A DNA stretch of 64,000 bases from Hydrogenibacillus schlegelii. Its GTDB lineage: Bacteria; Bacillota; Bacilli; Thermicanales; DSM-22653. Shown here piece by piece: positions 8,205-17,319 of the stretch; within the stretch, counting starts at the first letter, position 1; every line of letters begins with the position of its first letter. The stretch spans positions 1 through 64,000 of the forward strand of contig NZ_JXBB01000063.1 in NCBI RefSeq assembly GCF_001653195.1, in the 5' to 3' direction. The position numbers and the translations under genes are program-made. Below the pieces are notes generated by a model that was not told the DNA's origin, searched no databases, and saw nothing but the letters and a program-made list of their open reading frames with translations.

Positions 8205-9437
8205 ATGACGAAACGGACATGGCCCGTTCGGGGACGCTGGCTCCTCCTGCTGGCGGCGTTCTTGTTCGTCCTTGCCGGTTGCGGCACGGGCGGAAAAGGA
8301 ACGTCCGACACCGGTTCGCCGCAGGCGTCGACGCCCTCCGGCGGAGAGGCGGCCAAGGGTGAGGTGAAGATCGGTCTCAACCTGGAGCTTTCCGGCAACG
8401 TCTCGTCCTACGGCACGTCGGCGGCAAACGGCGCCGAGCTTGCGGCGGAGGAGCTGAACAAGCAGGGCGGCATCGACGGCATGACGATCAAGCTCGTCAA
8501 GCAGGACAACCGCTCCGACAACGCCGAGTCGGCGAACGTGGCCGTGCGGCTCATGACGCAGGATCAGGTGTCGGCGATCATCGGCGCGGCGACGTCCGGC
8601 AACACGAAGGCGATGATCCAGCTGTCGACGGAGAACAAAGTGCCGGTCGTCTCGCCGACGGCGACGGCGGCGTCGGTGACCGTCGACGAGAAGACGGGCC
8701 AGGTCCATCCGTACATGTTCCGGGCGTGCTTCATCGACCCGTTCCAGGGGAAGGTCGCGGCGCAGTTCGCCCTGAACGATCTGAAGGCGAAGACGGCGGC
8801 CGTCTACATCGACTCGTCGAGCGACTACTCGAAGGGGCTCGCCGCCTCCTTCATCGATACGTTCAAGGCCGCCGGCGGCACGATCGTCGCCGAAGAGTCG
8901 TACGTCCAGAAGGACACCGACTTCCGTTCGACGCTCACCCGCATCAAGGACAAAAATCCGGACGTCCTCTACGTTCCGGGGTATTACGAGGAAGTCGGGC
9001 TCATCATCAAGCAGGCCCGAGAGCTCGGCTACACCGGCCCGATCGTCGGCGGAGACGGCTGGGATTCGCCGACGCTTCTCGAGCTCGCCGGGAAAGAGGC
9101 GCTCAACAACACGTTCTTCACCAACCACTACTCGTCCGAGGACCCGGATCCGGCGGTGCAGGCGTTCGTCAAGGCGTACAAGGATAAATTCGGCAAGACG
9201 CCGGACGGCTTCGCCGCCCTCGGCTACGACGCGATGTACCTCCTCGCCGACGCCATCAAGCGGGCGGGGTCGTCCGATCCGGAGAAGATCGCCCAGGCGC
9301 TGGCGGAGACGAAAGACCTCCAGCTCGTCACCGGCAAGATCTCGATCGACGAGAACCACAACCCCGTCAAGGCGGCGGCCATCATCGAGTTCAAGGACGG
9401 CAAACAGACGTTCCGGACGAAAGTCCAGCCGGAATAA
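8205..9437 (+). CDS. livJ: Branched-chain amino acid ABC transporter, substrate-binding lipoprotein
   Basis: The 410-residue precursor begins with a lipoprotein signal (LLLLAAFLFVLAGC; the cysteine would be lipidated) and a Gly/Ser/Thr linker. The mature part has the Leu/Ile/Val-binding signature: IGLNLELSGNVSSYGTSAAN, GGIDGMTIKLVKQDN, IGAATSGNTKAM and VSPTATAASVT. It is a type I periplasmic-binding fold anchored outside the membrane that delivers substrate to LivHM. Amino acid specificity cannot be read from the sequence. The start at 8205 is preferred over an upstream in-frame ATG because a purine-rich AAAGGGGG site precedes it and the signal peptide then begins correctly. Confidence 0.93.
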   Translation: MTKRTWPVRGRWLLLLAAFLFVLAGCGTGGKGTSDTGSPQASTPSGGEAAKGEVKIGLNLELSGNVSSYGTSAANGAELAAEELNKQGGIDGMTIKLVKQDNRSDNAESANVAVRLMTQDQVSAIIGAATSGNTKAMIQLSTENKVPVVSPTATAASVTVDEKTGQVHPYMFRACFIDPFQGKVAAQFALNDLKAKTAAVYIDSSSDYSKGLAASFIDTFKAAGGTIVAEESYVQKDTDFRSTLTRIKDKNPDVLYVPGYYEEVGLIIKQARELGYTGPIVGGDGWDSPTLLELAGKEALNNTFFTNHYSSEDPDPAVQAFVKAYKDKFGKTPDGFAALGYDAMYLLADAIKRAGSSDPEKIAQALAETKDLQLVTGKISIDENHNPVKAAAIIEFKDGKQTFRTKVQPE

Positions 9438-9598
9438 GGTTCGGAAATAAGGTTCGGAGCCCAGCCGGCGTGAGGTTCGGAACCGAAAGACCAGTCGGTT
9501 CGGGTGCGGCGACGAGGCCGGTCGAGAAGCGGGAGGCCGCCGGTGATGGAGCGGCCGCCGAATGATCCGGGCCGGTCGGCGGTCCGATGCGCGGAGAA

Positions 9599-9637
9599 GG
9601 TGGGAAGCGCCCGCAGGGCGCTTCTCCACCGTTTTTT
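9599..9637 (+). terminator. Strong intra-operon terminator between livJ and livH
   Basis: A stem of 14 base pairs (arms 9599-9612 and 9616-9630, one bulged T at 9625) with a three-base GCA loop is followed by G and six T residues. It lies 22 bases before the livH start. It should release most transcripts after livJ and let fewer continue into the permease and ATPase genes. Confidence 0.85.
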
Positions 9638-9658
9638 GATGAAAAGGACGGTGCTTCC

Positions 9659-10534
9659 ATGAACTGGCTGCAGCAGCTTTTAAACGGCATCTCCGTCGGC
9701 AGCATCTACGCCCTCATCGCCCTCGGCTACACGATGGTCTACGGCATCGTCAAGCTCATCAACTTCGCCCACGGGGACGTCTTCATGCTCGGGGCGTTCA
9801 TCGGCTTCTATGCGATCACGGTGCTTCATCTCGGTTTTATTCCGGCGATCCTCCTCACGATGGCGGTGACATCGCTCATCGGCGTCCTCATCGAGCGGGT
9901 GGCGTACCGTCGCCTCCGGAATTCGCCCCGGATCGCGGCGCTCACGACGGCGATCGGCGTGTCGCTCTTTATCGAGTACACGACGATCTACGTCCGCGGC
10001 GCCCAGCCGGACGTCTACCCGGACCTCTTCGGCGACCGGGTGATCCGGGTGTTCGGCGCGACGACGCGGGTCGATACGCTCGTCATCCTCCTCATCTCCG
10101 TTTTGCTCATGCTCCTTCTGCAGTGGATCGTCCACTACACGAAGATCGGGAAGGCGATGCGGGCCGTCTCGTACGACGCCGACGCGGCTCGCCTGATGGG
10201 CATCAGCGTCGACCGGACGATCTCCTGGACGTTTGCCTTGGGGTCGGCCCTGGCCGGCGCCGCCGGCGTCATCTTCGGCCTCTACTACACGAAGATCGAC
10301 CCGCTCATGGGGCTCATCCCGGGGCTCAAGGCGTTCGTGGCGGCGGTGATGGGCGGGATCGGGAGCATCCCCGGGGCGATGGTCGGCGGCCTCCTCCTCG
10401 GCCTCGTCGAGACGGGGGTGAGCGCCCTCGGCTTTTCTCTTTTCCGGGACGCCGTGGCGTTCATCATTCTCATCCTGATCCTACTCTTCATGCCGCAGGG
10501 GCTCTTCGGGAAAAACGTCCGGGAGAAAGTGTAG
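9659..10534 (+). CDS. livH: Branched-chain amino acid ABC transporter, permease LivH
   Basis: This 291-residue integral membrane protein has about eight hydrophobic segments. It carries the family motifs NGISVGSIYALIALGYTMVY, INFAHGDVFMLG and the EAA-like cytoplasmic loop GKAMRAVSYDADAARLMGI. It pairs with LivM to form the translocation channel for substrate delivered by the upstream lipoprotein. It starts at an ATG just behind the intra-operon terminator, and its stop abuts the livM start codon. Confidence 0.93.
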   Translation: MNWLQQLLNGISVGSIYALIALGYTMVYGIVKLINFAHGDVFMLGAFIGFYAITVLHLGFIPAILLTMAVTSLIGVLIERVAYRRLRNSPRIAALTTAIGVSLFIEYTTIYVRGAQPDVYPDLFGDRVIRVFGATTRVDTLVILLISVLLMLLLQWIVHYTKIGKAMRAVSYDADAARLMGISVDRTISWTFALGSALAGAAGVIFGLYYTKIDPLMGLIPGLKAFVAAVMGGIGSIPGAMVGGLLLGLVETGVSALGFSLFRDAVAFIILILILLFMPQGLFGKNVREKV

Positions 10535-11482
10535 GTGACGCCGATGACCATCGCGCCGGATCGAAAGCGTCTGGCCCTCCTCTTCATCGGGATCGTAGCG
10601 CTGTACGCCGTCGTTCAAGCGGGGCTTTCTGCCGGCTGGATCGGCCGCTTTTATGAAAACATGCTCATGAACATCGGCATCAACATCATGCTCGCCGCAA
10701 GCCTCCACCTCATCATCGGCGTGACGGGGCAGTTTTCCATCGGCCACGCCGGCTTTCTCGCCGTCGGGGCGTACACGTCGGCGGTGCTCACGACGAAGCT
10801 CGATCAGCCGTTTTTCCTCGCCATCCTCGCCGCCGGCGTGGTGGCGGCGCTTTTCGGCCTCCTCGTCGGGGCGCCGACGCTCCGCCTCCGGGGAGACTAC
10901 CTCGCCATCGCCACCCTCGGCTTCGGGGAAATCGTCCGAATCACCCTGTACAACATCGACTACGTCGGCGGCGCCGCCGGGATGCAGGTGAAACATCTCA
11001 CGAACTGGACGGTGCTGTACGGGGCCGTCGTCGTCATGCTCGTCGTCATCGCGAACCTGACAAACTCCGCCCACGGCCGGGCGATGCTCGCGGTGCGGGA
11101 AGACGAGGTGGCGGCGGAGGCGATGGGGGTGCCGACGACGTACTATAAGGTGCTCGCCTTTGCCGTCGGGGCGTTTTTTGCCGGCATCGCCGGGGCGATG
11201 TACGCGCATCAGTTTTACATCATCCAGCCGGTCGCCTTCAGCTTCCTGAAGTCGTTTGAGATCCTCGTCTTCGTCGTCCTGGGCGGCCTCGGGAGCCTGA
11301 GCGGAGCGGTTCTGGCGGCGACGCTCCTTAGCGTCGTGAACATCTACCTGCAGGCGTTTCCGGAGACCCGGATGATCCTCTACAGCCTGGTGCTCATCCT
11401 CGTCATGCTCTACCGGCCTCAGGGGCTCATGGGCAACCGCGAGCTCGGCGACCTCTTCCGCCGCCGGGCGAAGGAGGCGTGA
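10535..11482 (+). CDS. livM: Branched-chain amino acid ABC transporter, permease LivM
   Basis: This 315-residue polytopic membrane protein shows GQFSIGHAGFLAVGAYTSAV, LRLRGDYLAIATLGFGEIVR and the EAA-like loop AVREDEVAAEAMGV. These are typical of LivM, the second channel subunit. The GTG at 10535 directly follows the livH stop and is well spaced from GGGAGA at 10521; an ATG at 10544 is an alternative. The C-terminus keeps the MLYRPQGLMG pattern shared by LivH and LivM. Confidence 0.93.
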   Translation: MTPMTIAPDRKRLALLFIGIVALYAVVQAGLSAGWIGRFYENMLMNIGINIMLAASLHLIIGVTGQFSIGHAGFLAVGAYTSAVLTTKLDQPFFLAILAAGVVAALFGLLVGAPTLRLRGDYLAIATLGFGEIVRITLYNIDYVGGAAGMQVKHLTNWTVLYGAVVVMLVVIANLTNSAHGRAMLAVREDEVAAEAMGVPTTYYKVLAFAVGAFFAGIAGAMYAHQFYIIQPVAFSFLKSFEILVFVVLGGLGSLSGAVLAATLLSVVNIYLQAFPETRMILYSLVLILVMLYRPQGLMGNRELGDLFRRRAKEA

Positions 11483-11485
11483 CGG

Positions 11486-12263
11486 ATGACGACGAAGGCG
11501 CGCGTGCTGGAGACGAAGGGGCTGACCATCCACTTCGGCGGCCTCACGGCGGTGAAAGACGTCGACCTTTATCTGGACGAAGGGGAGCTCGTCGCCCTCA
11601 TCGGCCCGAACGGCGCCGGGAAGACGACGGTGTTCAACCTGCTGACCGGCGTCTACCGGCCGACGGCGGGGGAGATCCGCTTTTTCGGCGAGCGGATCGA
11701 CGGCACCGCGCCCCACCGCCTGACGCGGAAGGGGATCGCCCGGACGTTTCAGAACATCCGGCTGTTCCAGAACCTGACCGTCCTCGACAACGTGCGGATC
11801 GCCTACCAGGTGAACACGCATCATACGTTCATCGACTCGATCTTCCGCCTTCCCCGCTTTTTTCGGGAAGAAAATCGGATGCTCGCGGAGAGCCGGAAGC
11901 TCCTCGAGCGGGTGGGGCTTTCTGCCGTCGAAGGGGAACTCGCCCGAAACCTTCCCTACGGCATGCAGCGGCGGCTGGAGATCGCCCGGGCGCTGGCGAC
12001 GCGGCCGAAGCTCCTCCTCCTTGACGAGCCGGCGGCGGGGATGAACCCCCGGGAGACGCAGGAGCTCATGGACCTCATCCGCCAGGTGCGGGAGGCGTTC
12101 GGGCTCACGATCCTCCTCATCGAGCACGACATGTCCCTCGTCATGTCGGTGAGCGAGCGGATCTACGTCCTCGACCACGGCGCCCTCATCGCCCACGGCA
12201 CGCCGGCGGAGGTGCGGAAAAACCCGCGGGTGATCGAAGCGTATCTGGGGGAGGCGGCGGAAG

Positions 12264-12277
<14 letters not shown>
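11486..12277 (+). CDS. livG: Branched-chain amino acid ABC transporter, ATPase LivG
   Basis: This 263-residue ATPase has Walker A GPNGAGKTT, the Q-loop segment RTFQNIRLFQNLTVLDNV, the LivG-type signature LPYGMQRRLEIARALATRPK and Walker B LLLLDEP followed by AAGMNP. The H-loop is in IEHDMSLVM. The RTFQNIRLF and AAGMNPRET elements are specific to LivG. It powers uptake as a heterodimer with LivF. It starts four bases after livM and overlaps livF by 14 bases. Confidence 0.94.
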
Positions 12278-12968
<691 letters not shown>

Positions 12969-13172
12969 CGCCGTCTGGGACCTCCGGCGGCCGTCGGGCG
13001 GCCATGCGGCCGCTTTCCGACCGCCGGAGCCTTCAAGGCCGGCGCCCTCCACCGACGGCCCCCGGCGTCCGGGCGTCGATCGTTGCCCGCTTCCGGCGGA
13101 TCCCGGGCCCGGCGTATATGGGACCGGTCCCGCTGGCAAACTGGAAACAGGTGCCACGCGGGAGGGAGCGCG

Positions 13173-13970
13173 ATGCGGACGATCGGTCGGGCCTTTTGGC
13201 GCCTTTTTTGGGCGGCGTCCTTTTTTGCCGCCGGGTACGTCGCCGCCGGATGGGGGCCGGGAAACGGGGCCGGGGGCGAAGGCGGCGGAGGACTCCGGCC
13301 CTTCGTCTGGATCGGCCTCCCGGACGCCGTGCAGGCGGAGCTGGACCGCACCGTCGAACGGGCGATCGCGAGCCGGCTCGAGGCGTGGTTCGAACTCTTT
13401 CGATACGCCGGCGAGGCCCGGGCGGCGATCGACGGCGTCGAGCGGCGCCCTTCGGGCGCAAAGAACGCCGGCGCCGCCACCGGCGGCGGCAAATCCCGAG
13501 GCGGAAGCGACGCCGTCGAGGTGAGCGCCCCGGCGGTCCCGGCGGACGAACTGGTCCGGGCGATCGACGTCCTCGAGGCCACGATGACGGCAAAGGAAAA
13601 GACCGAATTTCTCCGCTGGGCCCAGGCCCGTTTGACGCCGGCGGACGTCCGGCGCCTTGCGGAGGTGTTCGGCCGCGGGCTCACGCTCGAGACGCTGGGC
13701 GAAGCGTATACGGCGGTCCGGGAGAAACTTTCGCCGGAGGATCTGGCCTACCTTTTTTCGCTGCTCGAACGGTATGCTCAGGCGTCCCGGCTGGAGTGGC
13801 CCGCCTTCGGACCGGACGGGGACGGGCCGGTCGGCGAAGGGCCCCCCCGGACCGCGCCGGCCGGCATCGGACAAAAGGCCGCCGAACCCGGATCGGAAGC
13901 GCCCGCCGGTCCCGGCGACGGCGGAGGACCGGCGAACGGCAGTAAGGGAGCTGCTCCGGCCGGGCGCTAA
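13173..13970 (+). CDS. Hypothetical membrane-anchored protein
   Basis: I do not recognise this 266-residue protein. The first 25 residues form one hydrophobic segment (AFWRLFWAASFFAAGYVAAG), so the rest is probably outside the cytoplasm. Residues 45-110 contain a mixed helical region, then a Gly/Ser-rich stretch. Residues 125-220 form a helical domain with FLRWAQARLTPADVRRLAEV and LSPEDLAYLFSLLERYA. The tail of about 55 residues is rich in Gly, Pro and Ala. GGAGGG at 13161 fixes the ATG at 13173. It stands alone between the liv operon and rnhA and ends at a strong terminator. Gene-like codon use and the good ribosome binding site support it as real. Confidence 0.7.
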   Translation: MRTIGRAFWRLFWAASFFAAGYVAAGWGPGNGAGGEGGGGLRPFVWIGLPDAVQAELDRTVERAIASRLEAWFELFRYAGEARAAIDGVERRPSGAKNAGAATGGGKSRGGSDAVEVSAPAVPADELVRAIDVLEATMTAKEKTEFLRWAQARLTPADVRRLAEVFGRGLTLETLGEAYTAVREKLSPEDLAYLFSLLERYAQASRLEWPAFGPDGDGPVGEGPPRTAPAGIGQKAAEPGSEAPAGPGDGGGPANGSKGAAPAGR

Positions 13971-13985
13971 GCGGCCAAAGGCCGA

Positions 13986-14018
13986 CACCGGTCGTCCTTG
14001 GCGACCGGTGCTTTTTTT
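13986..14018 (+). terminator. Rho-independent terminator
   Basis: A perfect 9-bp stem (CACCGGTCG / CGACCGGTG) with a seven-base loop is followed by C and seven T residues, directly behind the hypothetical gene and before rnhA. Confidence 0.88.
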
Positions 14019-14056
14019 GTTACGCTTACGGGGGATGGGGAAGGAGGCGCTCCGGG

Positions 14057-14554
14057 ATGCACGAGACCGGGAGCCCGGCGCCGGCCGAAAGCCGGCCATC
14101 GTTCGTCGTCTATACCGACGGCGCCTGTTCCGGCAATCCGGGGCCCGGCGGCTGGGCGGCGCTCATTCGGAACGCCGGCGCGGAGCGGGTCCTCACCGGC
14201 GGCGAGGCCCGAACGACGAACAACCGGATGGAGCTCACGGCGGTCCTCGAAGCGCTGCGGGCGCTTCCCCCGGGGGCGGACGTCGTCGTCTACAGCGATT
14301 CAGCGTACGTCGTCAATGCCTTCCGGCAGGGATGGCTCCGACGCTGGGTCGAAAGCGGCTGGCGGAAGGCGGACGGAGGCCCGGTGGAAAACCGCGATCT
14401 CTGGGCGGCCATCCTCGAGGAGACGGCGCGGCGGACGGTGCGCTTTGAGAAGGTGCGAGGGCACGCCGGCGTTCCGGAGAACGTCCGGGTCGACCGGCTG
14501 GCGGTGCGGGCGATGGCCGCCTACCGGCGGGAAAGCGGGGCGGGGCCGCGATGA
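14057..14554 (+). CDS. rnhA: Ribonuclease HI
   Basis: This 165-residue protein degrades the RNA strand of RNA-DNA hybrids. The fold signature and catalytic residues are all visible: D21 in VYTDGACSGNPGPGG, E59 in TNNRMELTA, D81 in YSDSAYVVNAF, and H136 and D146 in VRGHAGVPENVRVDRLA. Its last four bases overlap the start of queG (ATGA), so the two are coupled. The ATG at 14057 has an upstream GGAGG-like run. Confidence 0.94.
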   Translation: MHETGSPAPAESRPSFVVYTDGACSGNPGPGGWAALIRNAGAERVLTGGEARTTNNRMELTAVLEALRALPPGADVVVYSDSAYVVNAFRQGWLRRWVESGWRKADGGPVENRDLWAAILEETARRTVRFEKVRGHAGVPENVRVDRLAVRAMAAYRRESGAGPR

Positions 14555-15897
14555 CGGCCGAACGGCGGCCGAATGCCCCGCCGTCCGACCCGCGAGCAGG
14601 CGCACCAAAGCCGTTCGACCCGCGGCCGGACGATCCGGATCGATCCGAACTTCGACCGGACGAGACGCCGGGCAGGCGGGGAAGAAGCGACCGGGCGCCC
14701 GAAGACGGGGCGGCGTTCAAAGCGGAGCTGAAGGCGGCGGCCCGGGCGATCGGCCTCGATGCGGTCGGCGTGACGACGGCCGATCCCTTTCACGAGCTCC
14801 GGCCGATTCTGGAGGAATATTACGGCCGGGGATATGATTCCGGATTTGAGAAGGGGACGATCGACGAGCGGGTCGATCCCCGGCGGACGATGCCGTGGGC
14901 GCAATCGATCATCGCCGCGGCGATGGCCTATCCGTCGAAGCTCAAAAACGCGCCGAAATCCGTCCCCGGCGCCCGGCGGGGATTCATCGCCCGCTCGGCG
15001 TGGGGGCGGGATTATCACGGCGTCCTCCGGGAGCGGCTGGAGGCGCTTCTGGCCTGGATCCGGGAGCGGGTGCCGTCCGTCCGCGGGGAGATCCTCGTCG
15101 ACACCGGTGTCCTCTCCGACCGGGCGGTGGCGGCCCGGGCGGGAATCGGCTGGATCGGGAAAAACGGCCTTCTCATCACGCCGGATTACGGCTCGTTCGT
15201 CTATCTCGGGGAGCTCGTGCTCGATCTCCCCCTTCCGCCGGATGCGCCGATGGAAGACCGCTGCGGCTCATGCACGAAATGCCTCGACGCGTGCCCGACG
15301 TCGGCGTTCATCCGGCCGGGGGCGCTGGACAGTAAGAAGTGCCTGTCGTATCATACCCAGACGAAGGGCATGGTCCCCCTTCCGTACCGGGAAAAGCTCG
15401 GGAGCCGCCTCTACGGCTGTGACACGTGCCAGGTCGTCTGTCCGTACAACCGCGGCGTCGATGCCGATCATCATCCGGAGTTTCGCCCGGATCCGGAAGT
15501 CGTCAAGCCGCTCATCATGCCGCTCATCGGCCTTTCGAAAAAGGCGTTTGTCGAAACGTTTGCCAAGACGGCGGCCGGCTGGCGGGGGAAACGGACGTTG
15601 GAGCGAAACGCCATCATCGCACTGGCCCACCATCGGGCGCCGGAGGCGGTGCCGGTTCTCGCCGAGCGGCTCGCTCTGGATCCGCGGCCGGTCATCCGGG
15701 GGACCGCCGCCTGGGCGCTCGGGAAAATCGGCGGGGAGGCGGCAAAGTCGGCCCTCGAGGCGGCCCGGGCGCGGGAGCGCGATCCGATGGTCCGAGAAGA
15801 AATCGAGGCGGCGCTCGCGCGGCTTTCCGGCGCTTCCGGCCGTAGCGGGGCTGAGGAGGAACGTCGCCCGGCGAATGACCGCTCGGGCATCGGCTGA
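14551..15897 (+). CDS. queG: Epoxyqueuosine reductase QueG with a C-terminal HEAT-repeat extension
   Basis: This 448-residue enzyme performs the last step of queuosine synthesis in tRNA: reduction of epoxyqueuosine with cobalamin and two [4Fe-4S] clusters. Visible parts are a basic, disordered N-terminus of about 50 residues, the DAVGVTTADPF opening, WIGKNGLLITPDYGSFVYLG, and the two cluster motifs CGSCTKCLDACPTSAF and CDTCQVVCPYNRG. The last 90 residues contain HEAT-like repeats (PVLAERLALDPRPVIRGTAA), as in the longer Bacillus form. It overlaps rnhA by four bases. Confidence 0.94.
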   Translation: MTAERRPNAPPSDPRAGAPKPFDPRPDDPDRSELRPDETPGRRGRSDRAPEDGAAFKAELKAAARAIGLDAVGVTTADPFHELRPILEEYYGRGYDSGFEKGTIDERVDPRRTMPWAQSIIAAAMAYPSKLKNAPKSVPGARRGFIARSAWGRDYHGVLRERLEALLAWIRERVPSVRGEILVDTGVLSDRAVAARAGIGWIGKNGLLITPDYGSFVYLGELVLDLPLPPDAPMEDRCGSCTKCLDACPTSAFIRPGALDSKKCLSYHTQTKGMVPLPYREKLGSRLYGCDTCQVVCPYNRGVDADHHPEFRPDPEVVKPLIMPLIGLSKKAFVETFAKTAAGWRGKRTLERNAIIALAHHRAPEAVPVLAERLALDPRPVIRGTAAWALGKIGGEAAKSALEAARARERDPMVREEIEAALARLSGASGRSGAEEERRPANDRSGIG

Positions 15898-16030
15898 GGG
15901 AGGACCGGCCCGCTGGCGGGGGCGAGGCGCGGCGCCCAGGTCCGGCGCCATGGGCAAAGGCCGGGCAACACCGGACGGGCGGTTCTGGGTCGCGCCGGCC
16001 CGAGCACGAACGCCGGAAGGGGGCGCGGCG

Positions 16031-16639
16031 ATGCGGCCGGAGAAAAGAGCGTCGGAGTCGGGCGCGCCGGATCTGGGGTGGACCGATGTGCCGACCCCGC
16101 TCGGGACGATGCGGCTCGTGAAGGGGGCGGCGGGGCTTCTTTGGGCGAATTTCGTCGCCGACGGAGGCGCCTGGGGAGAAGCGAACGGGGACAGGGGGCA
16201 AGCGGCCCTCGCCCGGTTTCTCCGGCGGCACCGGCTGCCGGACCCGAAGCCGGCGCCGGGGCGGTTTGAGGCGGAGCGGGAAGCCCTGGCGGCGTATTTT
16301 GCCGGCGACGGGGCGGCCCTTCACCGGATTTCCCTGCATCTTTTCGGGTCGCCGTTTTCCCGGGCGGTGTGGCAGGCCGTCCGGACGATCCCCTTCGGGG
16401 AGGTGCGGTCCTATCGGGAGCTCGCCGCCGTCCTCGGCGTGCCCCGGTCGGTCCGGGCCGTCGCCCGGGCGCTTCACCACAACCCGGTTCTCCTTTTCGT
16501 CCCGTGCCACCGGGTGATCGGCGCAAGCGGCAGCCTCGTCGGCTACCGGGGCGGCCTCGACCGGAAGGCGGCCCTCCTCGCCCACGAGCGGGCGCATCGG
16601 GGCGGAGCGTCCCCCGTCGAACGGCAGACGGGCCGCTGA
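16031..16639 (+). CDS. ogt: Methylated-DNA--protein-cysteine methyltransferase
   Basis: This 202-residue suicide enzyme moves the alkyl group from O6-alkylguanine in DNA to its own cysteine. The active site is C159 in LFVPCHRVIGASG. The helix-turn-helix that binds the DNA minor groove (YRELAAVLGVPRSVRAVARA) and the asparagine hinge (HHNPVLLF) are intact. The ATG at 16031 follows GAAGGGGG; the frame stays open far upstream, with an alternative ATG at 15950. The gene lies 133 bases behind queG in the same direction. Confidence 0.92.
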   Translation: MRPEKRASESGAPDLGWTDVPTPLGTMRLVKGAAGLLWANFVADGGAWGEANGDRGQAALARFLRRHRLPDPKPAPGRFEAEREALAAYFAGDGAALHRISLHLFGSPFSRAVWQAVRTIPFGEVRSYRELAAVLGVPRSVRAVARALHHNPVLLFVPCHRVIGASGSLVGYRGGLDRKAALLAHERAHRGGASPVERQTGR

Positions 16640-16781
16640 CGGCCGCGACCGGGCGGTCGATCGCCGACCGCCGTGACCGGACGGACGTTCGACCGTTGAC
16701 GGTTTCGACCGAAGTGCCGATCGCCGACGACCAAACGACCTTTGCCGGCCGTCGACCGGAAAGGAGCGCGGTTTTGGGGGC

Positions 16782-17246
16782 ATGCCGTTTCACATCGTGC
16801 TCGTCGAGCCGGAGATCCCGCCCAATACCGGGAACGTCGCCCGGACGTGCGCCGTGACCGGGGCGTCGCTCGGTCTGGTGCATCCGCTCGGTTTTTCGCT
16901 GGAGGACCGGTATTTGCGCCGGGCGGGGCTCGATTACTGGCCGGAAGTGAGGCTCAAGGAGTTTTATTCCCTGGATGACGTCTATCGCCATTATGCCGGG
17001 CATCGCTTTTTTTATTTTTCCGCCCACGGCAAGATCCGCTACACCGACGTCCGCTTTCGCCCGGGCGACGTGCTCGTCTTCGGCAAGGAGACGACGGGGC
17101 TCCCGGAAGACGTCCTCCGGGCGAACGCCGACCGGGTGCTCCGCATCCCGATGCGAAAGACGCTCCGCTCGCTCAACCTTTCCAACGCCGTCGCCATCGT
17201 CCTGTACGAGGCGCTCCGGCAAAACGGTTTTCCCGACCTCGTCTGA
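16782..17246 (+). CDS. trmL: tRNA (cytidine/uridine-34-2'-O)-methyltransferase TrmL
   Basis: This 154-residue SPOUT methyltransferase has the expected motifs: LVEPEIPPNTGNVARTCAVT at the start, LVFGKETTGLPEDVL in the middle and the knot region IPMRKTLRSLNLSNAVAIVL at the end. TrmL methylates the ribose of the wobble base in tRNA-Leu isoacceptors. Length is normal. The preceding 140 bases are G+C-rich with scattered GACCG repeats and show no terminator, so transcription may continue from the ogt gene. Confidence 0.94.
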   Translation: MPFHIVLVEPEIPPNTGNVARTCAVTGASLGLVHPLGFSLEDRYLRRAGLDYWPEVRLKEFYSLDDVYRHYAGHRFFYFSAHGKIRYTDVRFRPGDVLVFGKETTGLPEDVLRANADRVLRIPMRKTLRSLNLSNAVAIVLYEALRQNGFPDLV

Positions 17247-17319
17247 GAGGGCTTCCGTCGGGACCGCCCGTCGCATGCGCCCGGTTCGGATGAAATGATG
17301 AGAACCGGAGGGAAAGAAG

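Noticed and set aside
10481-12196. 571-codon open frame on the minus strand opposite livM/livG
   Set aside because: It is the antisense shadow of genes with clear family motifs, has no ribosome binding site and is full of Arg/His/Pro/Asp as expected from a G+C-rich reverse frame.
12998-13016. Terminator behind livF
   Set aside because: The hairpin has only six pairs and three T residues; similar short G+C hairpins occur all over this DNA, so it was not listed as a feature.
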